The notes under the pieces are model-generated. The model did no database searches. It saw only the letters and a program-made list of their open reading frames with translations, and was not told the origin of the DNA. The position numbers and the translations under genes were made by a program. A stretch of DNA of 64,000 nucleotides from contig JAPPGV010000027.1 in NCBI GenBank assembly GCA_028821235.1, positions 6,383 through 70,382 on the forward strand, read 5' to 3'. Origin of the DNA: a bacterium (GTDB lineage: Bacteria > Actinomycetota > Acidimicrobiia > Spongiisociales > Spongiisociaceae). Every line of letters begins with the position of its first letter. Position 1 is the first letter of the stretch. Shown one piece after another: positions 27,961-37,583 of the stretch.

Positions 27961-29082
27961 ATGGGTGAGATGGAGAAACGCCCGACCGCAGCCGAACGTG
28001 GGGAGGACCTCGCTCGCCATCTCCATGCCAACCCCGAGACGGGGCTGGCCGAGATCGATGCCTCGGAGCGCTGCGTACGCCTCCTGAGCGAGGGTGGATT
28101 CGACATCCGGCACGGTATAGCCTCGCTCGACACGGCCTTCGTCGCCGAGAAGAAACTCGGCGGGGACGGCCCGACGGTCGGGCTGGTGGTCGAGTACGAC
28201 GCTCTGCCCGAAGTCGGGCACGGTTGCGGGCACAATCTGATCTGTGGCGGGGTCATGGAAGCCGCTCTGGAACTGGCCGACCGTCCCGATCTGCCGGGCA
28301 CTCTCAGGGTGATCGGCACTCCGGCGGAGGAATTGTTCGCCGGCAAGGCGCCCATGCTCGAGGCAGGCGCCTTCGACGGGGTAGACGCGGCATTCACCTA
28401 CCACCCGTCGGACGTGGTCGCTGTCTTCGGCACGCTGAACGGCGCCGCCCTGTTCGACTTGGCCTTTCAGGGACAGGCGTCACACGCGGCCAGCCGCCCG
28501 TGGGACGGCCGGAGTGCTCTCGATGCGGCGACTCTCGCGGCGTACGCTCTCGCGATGGAACGCCAGTATCAACGTGACGGCTGCCGGATCCACGCAAAGG
28601 TGGAGTCCGTGTCCGGTAGCCACAATGTCCTGCCGGACAGGGCGAGCCTCAGGGTGAACGTTCGAGCTCCGAAGGACGATCTGCTCGAAGGCCTCATCGA
28701 GAGCGTGCAACGTATTGCCGAGGGATCGGCCCACACCACCGCGACGGGGGTCACCGTGAGCCTTCTGAGTAAAGCCCGTCCCTATCTGATGCACGAGGGG
28801 CTTGCCCGACTCGCCTGGGATGTTCTGGGAGTCCCCGCCGGCACCACGTACGACATCTCGGGCTCCAGCGATCTCGGTGACGTCAGCCAGGCCATTCCGA
28901 CGGTGTGCGTCACCGAGGTCGGTTGGTCACCCGTGACATGGCACTCGCGCGAGCTGCATGACGCCGCCGGCTCAGAAGGGGCATTCTCCTCGATGCACCG
29001 GGCCGCCGGGGCATTGACGAGGATGGTCGAGCGGTTCGCGGCATCTCCGCACCAATGGTTGGCAGACCCCACGCCGGGTTGA
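27961..29082 (+). CDS. M20-family amidohydrolase/peptidase
   Basis: 373 residues. The metal site is recognisable: YDALPEVGHGCGHNLICGG (about 78-96) matches the M20 HxCGHN motif, GTPAEE carries the general-base Glu, and HAASRPWDGRSALDA is the dimerisation-domain His motif. It resembles the AbgB-type p-aminobenzoyl-glutamate hydrolase branch. It cleaves an amide, N-acyl or small dipeptide bond. ATG 27961 or 27970 could be the start. It follows the SDR by 72 bp on the same strand. Confidence 0.88.
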   Translation: MGEMEKRPTAAERGEDLARHLHANPETGLAEIDASERCVRLLSEGGFDIRHGIASLDTAFVAEKKLGGDGPTVGLVVEYDALPEVGHGCGHNLICGGVMEAALELADRPDLPGTLRVIGTPAEELFAGKAPMLEAGAFDGVDAAFTYHPSDVVAVFGTLNGAALFDLAFQGQASHAASRPWDGRSALDAATLAAYALAMERQYQRDGCRIHAKVESVSGSHNVLPDRASLRVNVRAPKDDLLEGLIESVQRIAEGSAHTTATGVTVSLLSKARPYLMHEGLARLAWDVLGVPAGTTYDISGSSDLGDVSQAIPTVCVTEVGWSPVTWHSRELHDAAGSEGAFSSMHRAAGALTRMVERFAASPHQWLADPTPG

Positions 29083-29109
29083 TGCGGGGAGGATCGGTGG
29101 GCGACGACT

Positions 29110-30756
29110 GTGGGTAGCCAACGCGAGAACGAGCGGGACCGGGCGTGGGTGTCGGCGTCCGGGGTCGAGTTGGAACCGGTCTACGGCCCGCATCATGTCG
29201 CTGACGGGCAGCGCCGCGCCGCCGGGTCCCTACCCGGCGCAGCTCCCTTCCTGCGAGGCGCATACCCCGAGATGTACCGCTCCAGGGACTGGCGGATCTT
29301 CCAGCTCAGTGGATTCGGCAACCCCTCCGACATGAACAAGCGGATCCGGTTCCTGCTGGACGCCGGGGAGACGGGCGTGATCGTCAAGCACGATCGGATG
29401 ACGGACGACCACCTCTATGACGTAGACCACCCGGACATCGTCGAGCGTCGAGAGGACGTCGGCTTGACCGGCACGGTCACCGTCGGGCTCAGGGACTACG
29501 AGACCATCATGGACGGGATTCCGCTCGCGTCCGTCTACGTCAAGCCGGGCGGAGGGGTCCCGCAGAGCGCCCCGTACACCCTGGCGTGCTACTGGTCCAC
29601 GGCCAGCCGTCGTGGGATCCCGCTCGAGAATTTGAGTGGCACCGGCCAGAGCGACTTCTTCCTCACGTACATCGGATGCCCAACCAAAGAGCAGATACCT
29701 CCGGATGCCGCGATGCGGCTCAACCTGGACATCATCGATTGGTGTATGGAGCGGATGCCTCATTGGGTGCCGGTCTCGATTGCCGGATACAACGGAGCGG
29801 ACTCGGGGCTCAACGCTTGGCAGGAGCTCGGGGCCGTCTTCGCCAATGCGGTCGAATACCTGGAGGCGGTGTCCGATCAGGTGGACGGCAAGTTTGACAA
29901 CTTCGCCCGGATGATCGGCGGCGTGAACTTCCGCACCTCCATGGATCTCTTCGAGGACGCGGCGAAGCTGCGAACGGCGAGGAAGATGTGGCATGACCTG
30001 CTGACTAACCGGTACGGCGTGACGGACGAACGGTCTCTTCGCCTCCGCATCCACGTCGTCACGGCCGGCAGCAACATGGCGTACCAGGAGCCACTCAACA
30101 ACATCGTCAGAGGGACGGTGATGGCACTGGCGGCCGCGCTGGGCGGTACCCAGTCGCTGGGAGTCTCGGGCTATGACGAGGCCATGTCCATCCCGTCCGA
30201 CCATGCGCACCTGATGTCGATCCGTATCCAGCAGATCCTCCAGGAGGAGACGAACATCACCGCGGTAGCCGATCCGCTCGGGGGGTCCTTCTACGTCGAA
30301 CACCTCAGCCAGGAGCTCGAGAGGCGGGCTCTCGCGTTCATGGACGAGATCGAGAAGCAGGGGGGTTTTCTCTCGGTGATCGACAGTGGCTGGCTCCTCG
30401 ACCAAGCCGCTACCGGCCAGATGGAGGAAATGGCGGCAATCGAGAGCGGCGGGAAGCGGATCGTCGGCAGCAACGTACACCTCGGACACGAAGAACTCAT
30501 GCCGATAGAGGGTTTCGAGGGCCGCTCCGGTGAGGAGACCTGGGAGAGGGCCATGCAACGCCTTGCCTCGTTGCGGCGGGAGCGGCACGGACGGGAGGCG
30601 GTCCGGAGGCTCAGGGAACTCGAAGCGGCATGCCGGACAACCGAGAATGTCATCCCCCGGGTCATGCAGGCGGTGCAGGCCGACGCGACCATCGGCGAGA
30701 TAGGGGACGTGTTCCGGAGCGCGTTCGGCGTCTGGGAAGTTCCGATGCGGTTCTGA
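29110..30756 (+). CDS. Atypical B12-dependent acyl-CoA mutase large subunit
   Basis: 548 residues from a GTG start. The overall fold matches the methylmalonyl-CoA mutase substrate domain (PFLRGAYPEMY, then QSLGVSGYDEAMSIPSDHA and VADPLGGSFYVE). Active-site positions differ: FQLSGFGNP puts Leu66 at the Tyr89 position, VIVKHDRM puts Lys93 where others have Ala or Asp, and GYNGADSG puts Asn228 where all mutases I know have the catalytic His. Arg in AAMRLN appears retained. It is followed 5 bp later by its B12-binding small subunit. I expect a different substrate or altered chemistry. Confidence 0.88.
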   Translation: MGSQRENERDRAWVSASGVELEPVYGPHHVADGQRRAAGSLPGAAPFLRGAYPEMYRSRDWRIFQLSGFGNPSDMNKRIRFLLDAGETGVIVKHDRMTDDHLYDVDHPDIVERREDVGLTGTVTVGLRDYETIMDGIPLASVYVKPGGGVPQSAPYTLACYWSTASRRGIPLENLSGTGQSDFFLTYIGCPTKEQIPPDAAMRLNLDIIDWCMERMPHWVPVSIAGYNGADSGLNAWQELGAVFANAVEYLEAVSDQVDGKFDNFARMIGGVNFRTSMDLFEDAAKLRTARKMWHDLLTNRYGVTDERSLRLRIHVVTAGSNMAYQEPLNNIVRGTVMALAAALGGTQSLGVSGYDEAMSIPSDHAHLMSIRIQQILQEETNITAVADPLGGSFYVEHLSQELERRALAFMDEIEKQGGFLSVIDSGWLLDQAATGQMEEMAAIESGGKRIVGSNVHLGHEELMPIEGFEGRSGEETWERAMQRLASLRRERHGREAVRRLRELEAACRTTENVIPRVMQAVQADATIGEIGDVFRSAFGVWEVPMRF

Positions 30757-30761
30757 GCGGT

Positions 30762-31148
30762 ATGGCGCACACCAGGATTCTGATCGCAAAGACGAGCCTC
30801 GACGGGCATTGGCGAGGCGTTATGGTCGTCGCCCGAGCATTGAGGGATGCCGGCTTCGATGTGCTGCTCGGTGGAATGCTCCGAGCCGGTGACATCGCTC
30901 AGATGGCCGGCGACGAGGACGTGCAGATCATCGGCCTGAACGTGGGGGGAAGGATCGAAGTGGTCCACCGGATTCTGGACACGCTGGAAGAGGCGGGACT
31001 CGCGGACATCCCGGTCTTGGCAGGAGGAACGATTCCACCACAGGCGATCGACGATCTGGCCTCCCGCGGGGTCTCCGTCCATCCCCCCGGAAGCCCGTTG
31101 ACCGAGATCGTCGATGCGGCCAACCGGCTTGTCGGCAGGGTCGGGTGA
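30762..31148 (+). CDS. B12-binding small subunit of acyl-CoA mutase
   Basis: 128 residues. The cobalamin motif DxHxxG is present as DGHWRG near residue 15, followed by LGGMLRAGDI, IIGLNVGG and PVLAGGTIPP, which form the nucleotide-loop binding pocket. This is the size of the small subunits of split mutases such as isobutyryl- or 2-hydroxyisobutyryl-CoA mutase. It lies directly after the atypical large subunit and overlaps the next ligase by 4 nt. It may also serve the large subunit at 14674, which has no partner nearby. Confidence 0.92.
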   Translation: MAHTRILIAKTSLDGHWRGVMVVARALRDAGFDVLLGGMLRAGDIAQMAGDEDVQIIGLNVGGRIEVVHRILDTLEEAGLADIPVLAGGTIPPQAIDDLASRGVSVHPPGSPLTEIVDAANRLVGRVG

Positions 31149-32731
31149 CCGCGCGGATGCCGGACGGGCCGCATCCCGATTACCTCACCAGCCGCCTGAG
31201 ACGCGCCACGCTCGGTGACGTCCTGGAACGTAGGGCTCTTCGCGACAGAGACAGTCCAGCCGTCGTCGTCCATACAGGTGATCAGCAACGCCTCGACCTC
31301 ACCTATGGCCGGCTGGACGGTCTCGCCAACCGGATGGGTCGCGCTCTCCAGAGGCAGGGTGTCGGGGCTCGAGACGTCGTGGCGGTGATGGCCGGCAACG
31401 GACTCGACCACATCGTGACCTACTACGCCGCTCTCAAGATCGGCGCTGTCTTCACAACCCTCAACCCGAATCTGACCGAGTTCGAGACGGCACGGCAGCT
31501 CGAGAGCGCTCGACCGCGCTTGATCGTCGCGGAGAACCGACTGGCTCAGGTGGTTGCCCGTTCTGTCGAGTCGGTCATCCCCACGAGGACGGCGAGTGAC
31601 AGCATGACTTCCGGGAGCGAACTGGCGGCCATGCTGGAGGAAGAGGAGCCGCTTGCGGGCGATTGGCGCGTCGGCGAGCACGATCTCGCAATGATCATCT
31701 ATACATCAGGAACGGAGACCGAACCGAAGGGCGTTCGCATACCCCATCGGAACTTCCTGATCGCGACATCTCCCGCGTGGACCGGAGAGCGGTATGTCGA
31801 GCCTGACGATCGGTTCCTGCTTCTGGCCCCCATGCACACGATGGCCGGTGTCGGCACCGTCACCAATCTGATCTCGGTGGGCGCCACCGTCGTGCTCGCC
31901 GCGAGTACGCAGGCGGCGCACTGCCTGGAGCTGATCAGGTCGGAGCGGATCACCAACATGTCGCAAACGCCGACCTTCTACGTCCGGCTGACCCAGAACG
32001 GAGATTTCGACCGAGCCGACATCTCTTCCCTCCGGCAAGCTCATACCTATGGCGGTGTTATCCCCGTACACGTCACCGATGCGATGTCATCCCGTGTCCC
32101 GAGGCTGAACTGGGCGACGTACTGGGGGCAAACAGAGTTGAGCCAGCTGGGCGCGATCGGTTACTACGGCAGCCAGACTGAGATTCCCGGGCGCGACCCG
32201 CGCTGGATCGGGCGCGCAGTGCCACAGGTAGAGGTCCGGGTGGTCGACGAGTCCGATCAGCCGACCGAGGTCGGCGAGTTGATCTGCCGTTCTCCCGCCG
32301 TCATGGAGGGCTACCACCGCCGGCCTGACCTGACTGCTGCGGCCACGAGAGGCGGTTGGCTGCGAACCGGCGACATCGTCCGGATCGATCAGGACATGAA
32401 CCTCTTCTTCTATGACCGCAAGAAGGACGTCATCAAGTCCGGCGGATTGAACGTCTCCTCTCTGGAGGTCGAGGGTGTTCTCTCGAGGGTTCCGGGCGTC
32501 CGGGAAGTGGCAGTGGTGGGCACTCCCGACCCGGTGTGGTCGGAAGCCGTCACCGCGTTCATCGTGCGAGAGGACGGCAAACCAACGGATGGGACGGAGT
32601 TGATGGCCGCTGCCAGACGGGAGCTCGCGGCATTCAAGGTGCCGAAGCGTATTCACTACCTACCTGCGCTTCCGCGGGATTCGCAGGGCAAGGTGCTGAA
32701 GAGGCAGCTGCGAGAGCTTGTAGTGGAGTAG
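31145..32731 (+). CDS. AMP-forming acyl-CoA ligase
   Basis: 528 residues from a GTG overlapping the small-subunit stop. ANL motifs: P-loop IIYTSGTETEPKG, where the usual TSGTTG is altered to TSGTET, YWGQTELSQ, LRTGDIVRIDQDMNLFFYDRKKDVIKSGGLN and the terminal catalytic Lys in SQGKVLKRQ. It probably activates the acid used by the mutase encoded just upstream. It is convergent with malate synthase G. Confidence 0.92.
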   Translation: MTARMPDGPHPDYLTSRLRRATLGDVLERRALRDRDSPAVVVHTGDQQRLDLTYGRLDGLANRMGRALQRQGVGARDVVAVMAGNGLDHIVTYYAALKIGAVFTTLNPNLTEFETARQLESARPRLIVAENRLAQVVARSVESVIPTRTASDSMTSGSELAAMLEEEEPLAGDWRVGEHDLAMIIYTSGTETEPKGVRIPHRNFLIATSPAWTGERYVEPDDRFLLLAPMHTMAGVGTVTNLISVGATVVLAASTQAAHCLELIRSERITNMSQTPTFYVRLTQNGDFDRADISSLRQAHTYGGVIPVHVTDAMSSRVPRLNWATYWGQTELSQLGAIGYYGSQTEIPGRDPRWIGRAVPQVEVRVVDESDQPTEVGELICRSPAVMEGYHRRPDLTAAATRGGWLRTGDIVRIDQDMNLFFYDRKKDVIKSGGLNVSSLEVEGVLSRVPGVREVAVVGTPDPVWSEAVTAFIVREDGKPTDGTELMAAARRELAAFKVPKRIHYLPALPRDSQGKVLKRQLRELVVE

Positions 32732-32769
32732 AGACGCGGCGGGGAGGCTCGGGAGACCCGGCCGGTCGC

Positions 32770-34926
32770 TCAGCCGGTGGTCCGCCGGCCCTTCAGCTCG
32801 GAGCGCCGGGCGTGGAGGATGGGTTCGGTGTAGCCCGAGGGCTGTTCCATCCCGAGGAACACCAGGTCGCATGCGGCCGTGAAGGCCGGGCCGTCGAAGG
32901 CCGGCGCCATGGGCCGGTAGCCGGGGTCGCCGGCGTTCTGGCGATCCACCACCACCGCCATCGTCTTCATCGTCTCCATGACTTGGCGGCGGTCCACCAC
33001 CCCGTGGTGAAGCCAGTTGGCGATGTGCTGGGACGAGATGCGGCAGGTGGCCCGGTCCTCCATGAGCCCGATGTCGTTGATGTCGGGAACCTTGGAGCAG
33101 CCGATACCCTGATCGACCCATCGCACCACGTAGCCCAGGATCCCCTGCGCGTTGTTGCGGAGCTCGGCGGTGATCTCCTCGGATGTCCAGTCGGTACTCG
33201 GGGCCAGCGGTATCTCGAGCAGCTCTGCCAGGTCTCGCGGCGGGCGGTCGGCGATCTCGTCCTGGCGGCCGGTCACGTCAACCCGGTGGTAGTGCGTGGC
33301 GTGGAGGGTGGCGGCGGTCGGGGAGGGAACCCACGCGCAGTCGGCGCCGGCCAGCGGATGGCCGACCTTCTCCTCGAGCATTGCCGCCATGAGGTCAGGC
33401 GCAGCCCACATCCCCTTGCCGATCTGTGCCCTGCCCCGCAGACCGCAGGCGATACCCACATCCACGTTCCAGTCCTCGTAGGCCTGGATCCAGCGCTGGG
33501 CCTTCATGAGGGTCTTGGGCACCATCGGCCCGGCTTCCATGGAAGTGTGGATCTCGTCGCCCGTGCGATCGAGGAAGCCGGTGTTGATGAAGACGATCCT
33601 CGAACGGGCGGCCCGGATGCACTCGGCCAGGTTGAGGGTCGTTCGGCGCTCCTCGTCCATCAGGCCGATCTTGACCGTGTCGCGAGGCAGGCCCAGCACG
33701 TCCTCCACATGGTCGAACACGTCGGACGTGAAGCGCGCCTCCGCGGGTCCGTGCATTTTGGGTTTGACGACGTAGCAGGAACCCGTCCGGGAGTTGCGCC
33801 TGCCGGTCTGCGCTCGGAGGTCGTGGCACGCCACCAGCGTGGTGACCATGGCGTCCACCAGACCCTCGTGGGCCTCGTTCCCGTCTCGATCGTGGACGGC
33901 CGGTGTCGTCATCAGGTGGCCCACGTTGCGGGCCAGGAACAGGGAGCGGCCGGGAAGCGTGAAGCCTGACCCGTCGGGCGCGGTATAGGTCCGATCCTGT
34001 GCCAGCCGGCGGGTGAAGGTCCGGCCGTTCTTGGTGACCTCGGCGGTCAGGTCGCCCCTGGTAAGGCCCAGCAGGTTCCGGTAGGCGAGCGCCTTGTCCG
34101 CCCCGTCGACGGCGGCGATGGAGTCCTCGAGGTCGAGGATGGTGGTGACCGCCGCCTCCAGAACGATGTCGGACACCCCCGCCGGATCGTCGGCGCCGAC
34201 GGGACCCTCAGGGTCGATCTCGATGGCGATGTGAAGGCCGTGGTTCCGGAGCAGCACCGCGGTGGGGGCGTCGGTGGATCCCTGGTAACCGGCCAACTGG
34301 TCGGGTCGGGCCAGGCCGGCGGTGACGCCCGATGACAGCCGCACCTGCAACCGGCCGTCCGCCACCGAATACCGGGCGGCGTCGGCATGCGAGCCGTCGG
34401 ACAGCGGGACCACATCGTCCAGGAAGCTCCGGGACCAGGCCACCACCCGGCGACCGCGGGCCGGGTCGTAGCCGCCCGCGGGCGGCGGGTCGCCCAGCGC
34501 ATCGGTGCCGTAGAGAGCGTCGTAGAGGGATCCCCATCGGGCGTTCAAGGCGTTGAGGGCGAACCGGGCGTTCGTGATCGGGACCACCAGTTGGGGGCCG
34601 GCCACCTCGGCCATCTCGGTGTCCACGTCGGATGTGGTGATGGAGAACTCCGGGCCCCTCGGCTCGATATAGCCGATCTCCTCCAGGAAGGCCCGGTAGG
34701 CCTCCCGATCGAAGGCCCCGTCCCGGTTGGCCCGATGCCAACCGTCGATAGCGGCCTGGATTTCGGCGCGCCGGAGGAGGAGGTCCCGGTTGCGGGGACC
34801 GAAGTCGTGGACAAGGTCGGAGAATCCCTTCCAGAAGGCGCCGGGGTCCACGCCGCTGCCCGGGAGCGCCTCCTCGGTGATGAACTGGTACAGCTCGTCA
34901 GCGACTACCAGACCCTCGATGTCCAT
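32770..34926 (-). CDS. glcB: Malate synthase G
   Basis: 718 residues, the length of the G isoform. Characteristic stretches are [73 protein letters not shown] and [21 protein letters not shown]. It condenses glyoxylate with acetyl-CoA to malate in the cytoplasm. GAGGAG precedes the ATG. It is the last gene of a minus-strand unit that begins at the operator 38504-38522 and follows an FMN 2-hydroxyacid dehydrogenase by 27 bp. That suggests the dehydrogenase makes glyoxylate from glycolate. Confidence 0.97.
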   Translation of the reverse strand: MDIEGLVVADELYQFITEEALPGSGVDPGAFWKGFSDLVHDFGPRNRDLLLRRAEIQAAIDGWHRANRDGAFDREAYRAFLEEIGYIEPRGPEFSITTSDVDTEMAEVAGPQLVVPITNARFALNALNARWGSLYDALYGTDALGDPPPAGGYDPARGRRVVAWSRSFLDDVVPLSDGSHADAARYSVADGRLQVRLSSGVTAGLARPDQLAGYQGSTDAPTAVLLRNHGLHIAIEIDPEGPVGADDPAGVSDIVLEAAVTTILDLEDSIAAVDGADKALAYRNLLGLTRGDLTAEVTKNGRTFTRRLAQDRTYTAPDGSGFTLPGRSLFLARNVGHLMTTPAVHDRDGNEAHEGLVDAMVTTLVACHDLRAQTGRRNSRTGSCYVVKPKMHGPAEARFTSDVFDHVEDVLGLPRDTVKIGLMDEERRTTLNLAECIRAARSRIVFINTGFLDRTGDEIHTSMEAGPMVPKTLMKAQRWIQAYEDWNVDVGIACGLRGRAQIGKGMWAAPDLMAAMLEEKVGHPLAGADCAWVPSPTAATLHATHYHRVDVTGRQDEIADRPPRDLAELLEIPLAPSTDWTSEEITAELRNNAQGILGYVVRWVDQGIGCSKVPDINDIGLMEDRATCRISSQHIANWLHHGVVDRRQVMETMKTMAVVVDRQNAGDPGYRPMAPAFDGPAFTAACDLVFLGMEQPSGYTEPILHARRSELKGRRTTG

Positions 34927-34953
34927 GGTGTTTCTCCTCGGCGACTCCCGACC

Positions 34954-36168
34954 CTAGGGTCGGCGCCGCACGAGGTCCCGGCCCACCTCGCCAACCGACC
35001 GCACTCCGGCCAGCGCCATGGTAGAGCGCATGGTCTCGGCCAAAAAGTCGAGAACCCAGTCGACCCCCTTCTCCCCGCCGGCGCCCAGCCCGTAGAGGTA
35101 GGCGCGACCCACCATCACCGCCCGGGCGCCCAGGGCGAGTGCCTTCAGGATGTCGGACCCCCGCCTTACTCCGCCGTCGCAGATGATCTCCGCCTCGTCG
35201 CCCACCTCCTGGGCGATCGGCTCGATCAGGCCGATGGGTGTTGGGGAGCCCTCGAGCTGGCGACCACCGTGGTTGGAGACGGCGATGGCATCCACGCCGT
35301 GCTTGACCGCCCGGCGGGCGTCCGCCACGGACTGGATCCCCTTGATGATGATCGGGCCGTCCCAGACCGACCGGAACCACTCGATGTCCGACCACGACAG
35401 GCTGGCGTCGAACTGGTCATGGACCAGGCTGGCCAGGGCGACGGCGGAACTGCCGTCATGGTCTGTGAGGCCCACAACGTTGGAGAAGGTGATCGGTTCG
35501 GCGGTGATGAAACGCCAGGTCCAGGACGGCCTCCGCAACCCGTCGAGGAGCATGTCCAGCCCCAGCTTGGGGGGCAGGGTCATCCCGTTGCGCACGTCCC
35601 GCTCCCGGCGGCCCGGCACCGCCAGGTCGACCGTGATGCACAGTGCTTCGTAGCCGCAGGCGGCCGCCCGCTCGATCATGTTGCGAACCAGCCCGCGGTC
35701 CTTCCAGACGTACACCTGGAACCAGTTGCGACCTCCGGCCCCCGCATCGGCCACCTCCTCGATGGAGCGGGTCCCCAGCGTGGACAGGGAATAGGGGATG
35801 CCACGGCGCGCCGCGGCCCGAGCCACCGGCAGCTCGCCCCCCGGATCGACGATCCGGGTGAAGCCGGTGGGGGCGAGGACCACCGGCATCGGGAGGGGCC
35901 GGCCCAGGAGGGTGGTGGAGGTATCGATGTGCGACACGTCCCGGAGCACGGAGGGAACGAACTCCCACTTGTGGTAGTCCGAGCTGTTACGACGGTAGGT
36001 GATCTCGTCCTCGGCAGCGCCGTCCACGTAGTCGAACACCCCTTGGGGCAGGCGGCGGCGAGCGATGCGGCGAAGGTCGTCTATGTTCGCCGACGACTGC
36101 ATGCGCCGCAGGTCGGGGTCTGGTTCGAAGGCCCGGAAGCGCGCTACGGACCTGATCGTTCTGAACAT
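34954..36168 (-). CDS. FMN-dependent 2-hydroxyacid dehydrogenase/oxidase
   Basis: 404 residues. This is the LldD/glycolate oxidase TIM-barrel: FDYVDGAAEDEITYRRN near residue 43, then LAPTGFTRIVDPGGE, GRNWFQVYVWKD, the catalytic SNHGGRQLEG and ICDGGVRRGSDILKALALGA. It oxidises an L-2-hydroxyacid (lactate, glycolate or mandelate type) to the 2-oxoacid. The start is the ATG at 36168; the frame extends upstream but that part is out of character for the family. It sits next to malate synthase G, which favours glycolate or a similar substrate, an inference. Confidence 0.93.
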   Translation of the reverse strand: MFRTIRSVARFRAFEPDPDLRRMQSSANIDDLRRIARRRLPQGVFDYVDGAAEDEITYRRNSSDYHKWEFVPSVLRDVSHIDTSTTLLGRPLPMPVVLAPTGFTRIVDPGGELPVARAAARRGIPYSLSTLGTRSIEEVADAGAGGRNWFQVYVWKDRGLVRNMIERAAACGYEALCITVDLAVPGRRERDVRNGMTLPPKLGLDMLLDGLRRPSWTWRFITAEPITFSNVVGLTDHDGSSAVALASLVHDQFDASLSWSDIEWFRSVWDGPIIIKGIQSVADARRAVKHGVDAIAVSNHGGRQLEGSPTPIGLIEPIAQEVGDEAEIICDGGVRRGSDILKALALGARAVMVGRAYLYGLGAGGEKGVDWVLDFLAETMRSTMALAGVRSVGEVGRDLVRRRP

Positions 36169-36206
36169 GCCCACGGGATGGAAGGCTAGCGGTCCTTGTG
36201 ATCGCG

Positions 36207-37583
36207 TCAGCCCGGTGAGGCCATCCTCCCTCCGCCCGGAGCGGCCACCACCTCTCCGTGCTCGTAGACCATCCGTCCGCGTAGGAGCGTGGCGTCGATC
36301 GCTCCTACGACCCGGCGCCCGGCGTAGGGGGTCCAGCCGCACTTGCTCAAGACGTGGTCGTCGCTGATCACCCAGGACCGTTCCGGATCGACCAGGACCA
36401 GGTCGGCGTCCCGTCCGACCTCGATGCGGCCCTTCCGGGAAAGGCCGAAGATCTCCGCCGGCCTGGTGCTGGTGAGACGCACCACGTCCTCGAGGGTGAT
36501 GCGACCGGAGCGAGTTGCGTCCAGGAGCAGTGGTCCGTAGAACTCGAGGGAGGGTGTACCGGTGTGCGCCGCCCAGCCATCCTCCCAGCCAGGCTCCTTC
36601 TCCGCGGCAAGGTGTGGGGCGTGATCGGTCGCAACCAGATCGATCGTCCCGTCGCGCATGCCGTCCCACAGGGAGCCTTCATGCTCCGGCGGTACCCAGA
36701 AGGACAGAGCGTAGGAGCCCAGGCGCTCCACGGTGTCCCAGTCGTTGCCGAGGAACACCGCCCACGGGTTTATCTCCGAGGTCACGTCGCGACCCTGTGC
36801 CTTGGCGGCCCGTATCTGGTCGACCATCCCGGCCGTCTGCATGTGCAGCACATGGAGGCGTGCCCCGGTCGCCTGCTGGATGCGGAGCACCACCGCCAGC
36901 GCGGCCTCCCATACGATCCCGTCGTGCTCGGCGTAGGCGCGGGCGTAGGCGCGGTAGTCACGCTCGCCCCGGCTCCAGTAGTCCTGCTCGATGGCATCCA
37001 TGATCGACTGGTCGTGCACATGGACCATCAGGGGAAGGCCGGTCCGCTCCACGAGGGCGAAAATCTCCAGCAAGCGACCGTGGTCATGCACACCAAGGCC
37101 GGGCATGTGGGGGTAGTCACGCCCCGTGTCGGCCACCATGTAGATCTTGAACCCGGCTATGCCCATCCTGGCCAGGGTCGCGATCTGGTCGGGATCGGTG
37201 GCAGCCGCGTTGATGTTCCAGTCCACCGTCGCTGCTTCCCGATAGTGCTCGATCATCGATGCCAGCGTGGCCGCGTCCTTTGGGGGCGGGGACACGTTGG
37301 GCATGGCGAAGGTGGTGGTGACCCCTCCCGCGGCGGCAGCCCGCGTGGCGGTGGTGGCGTCCTCCTTGTGGGTGAACCCGGGGTCGCGGTGGTGGCAGTG
37401 GGTGTCGACCAGCCCGGGCAGGATCATGAGTCCGTCTGCGTCGATAACCCGCCTCGCCGGGATTCCGGAGCCGGGATCCACTATCCCGGAGATGCGCTCG
37501 CCATCCACGAGGACATCCGCCACCTGCCTGCCCCAGGCGTTGACGACCGTTCCTCCCCTGATTGCCAGGTCGTGTCGGGCCAT
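36207..37583 (-). CDS. Dihydroorotase/hydantoinase-like cyclic amidohydrolase
   Basis: 458 residues; the start ATG overlaps the preceding SDR stop (ATGA). The amidohydrolase metal site is visible: DTHCHHRDPGFTHKED (about 57-72), a likely carboxylated Lys in GFKIYMV, His in MVHVHD and LHVLHM, and the final Asp in VATDHAPH. The HxHxRxPG form resembles dihydroorotase and allantoinase. Outside a pyrimidine context it more likely opens a hydantoin or another cyclic imide of the imported compound. No other pyrimidine biosynthesis gene is near. Confidence 0.9.
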   Translation of the reverse strand: MARHDLAIRGGTVVNAWGRQVADVLVDGERISGIVDPGSGIPARRVIDADGLMILPGLVDTHCHHRDPGFTHKEDATTATRAAAAGGVTTTFAMPNVSPPPKDAATLASMIEHYREAATVDWNINAAATDPDQIATLARMGIAGFKIYMVADTGRDYPHMPGLGVHDHGRLLEIFALVERTGLPLMVHVHDQSIMDAIEQDYWSRGERDYRAYARAYAEHDGIVWEAALAVVLRIQQATGARLHVLHMQTAGMVDQIRAAKAQGRDVTSEINPWAVFLGNDWDTVERLGSYALSFWVPPEHEGSLWDGMRDGTIDLVATDHAPHLAAEKEPGWEDGWAAHTGTPSLEFYGPLLLDATRSGRITLEDVVRLTSTRPAEIFGLSRKGRIEVGRDADLVLVDPERSWVISDDHVLSKCGWTPYAGRRVVGAIDATLLRGRMVYEHGEVVAAPGGGRMASPG

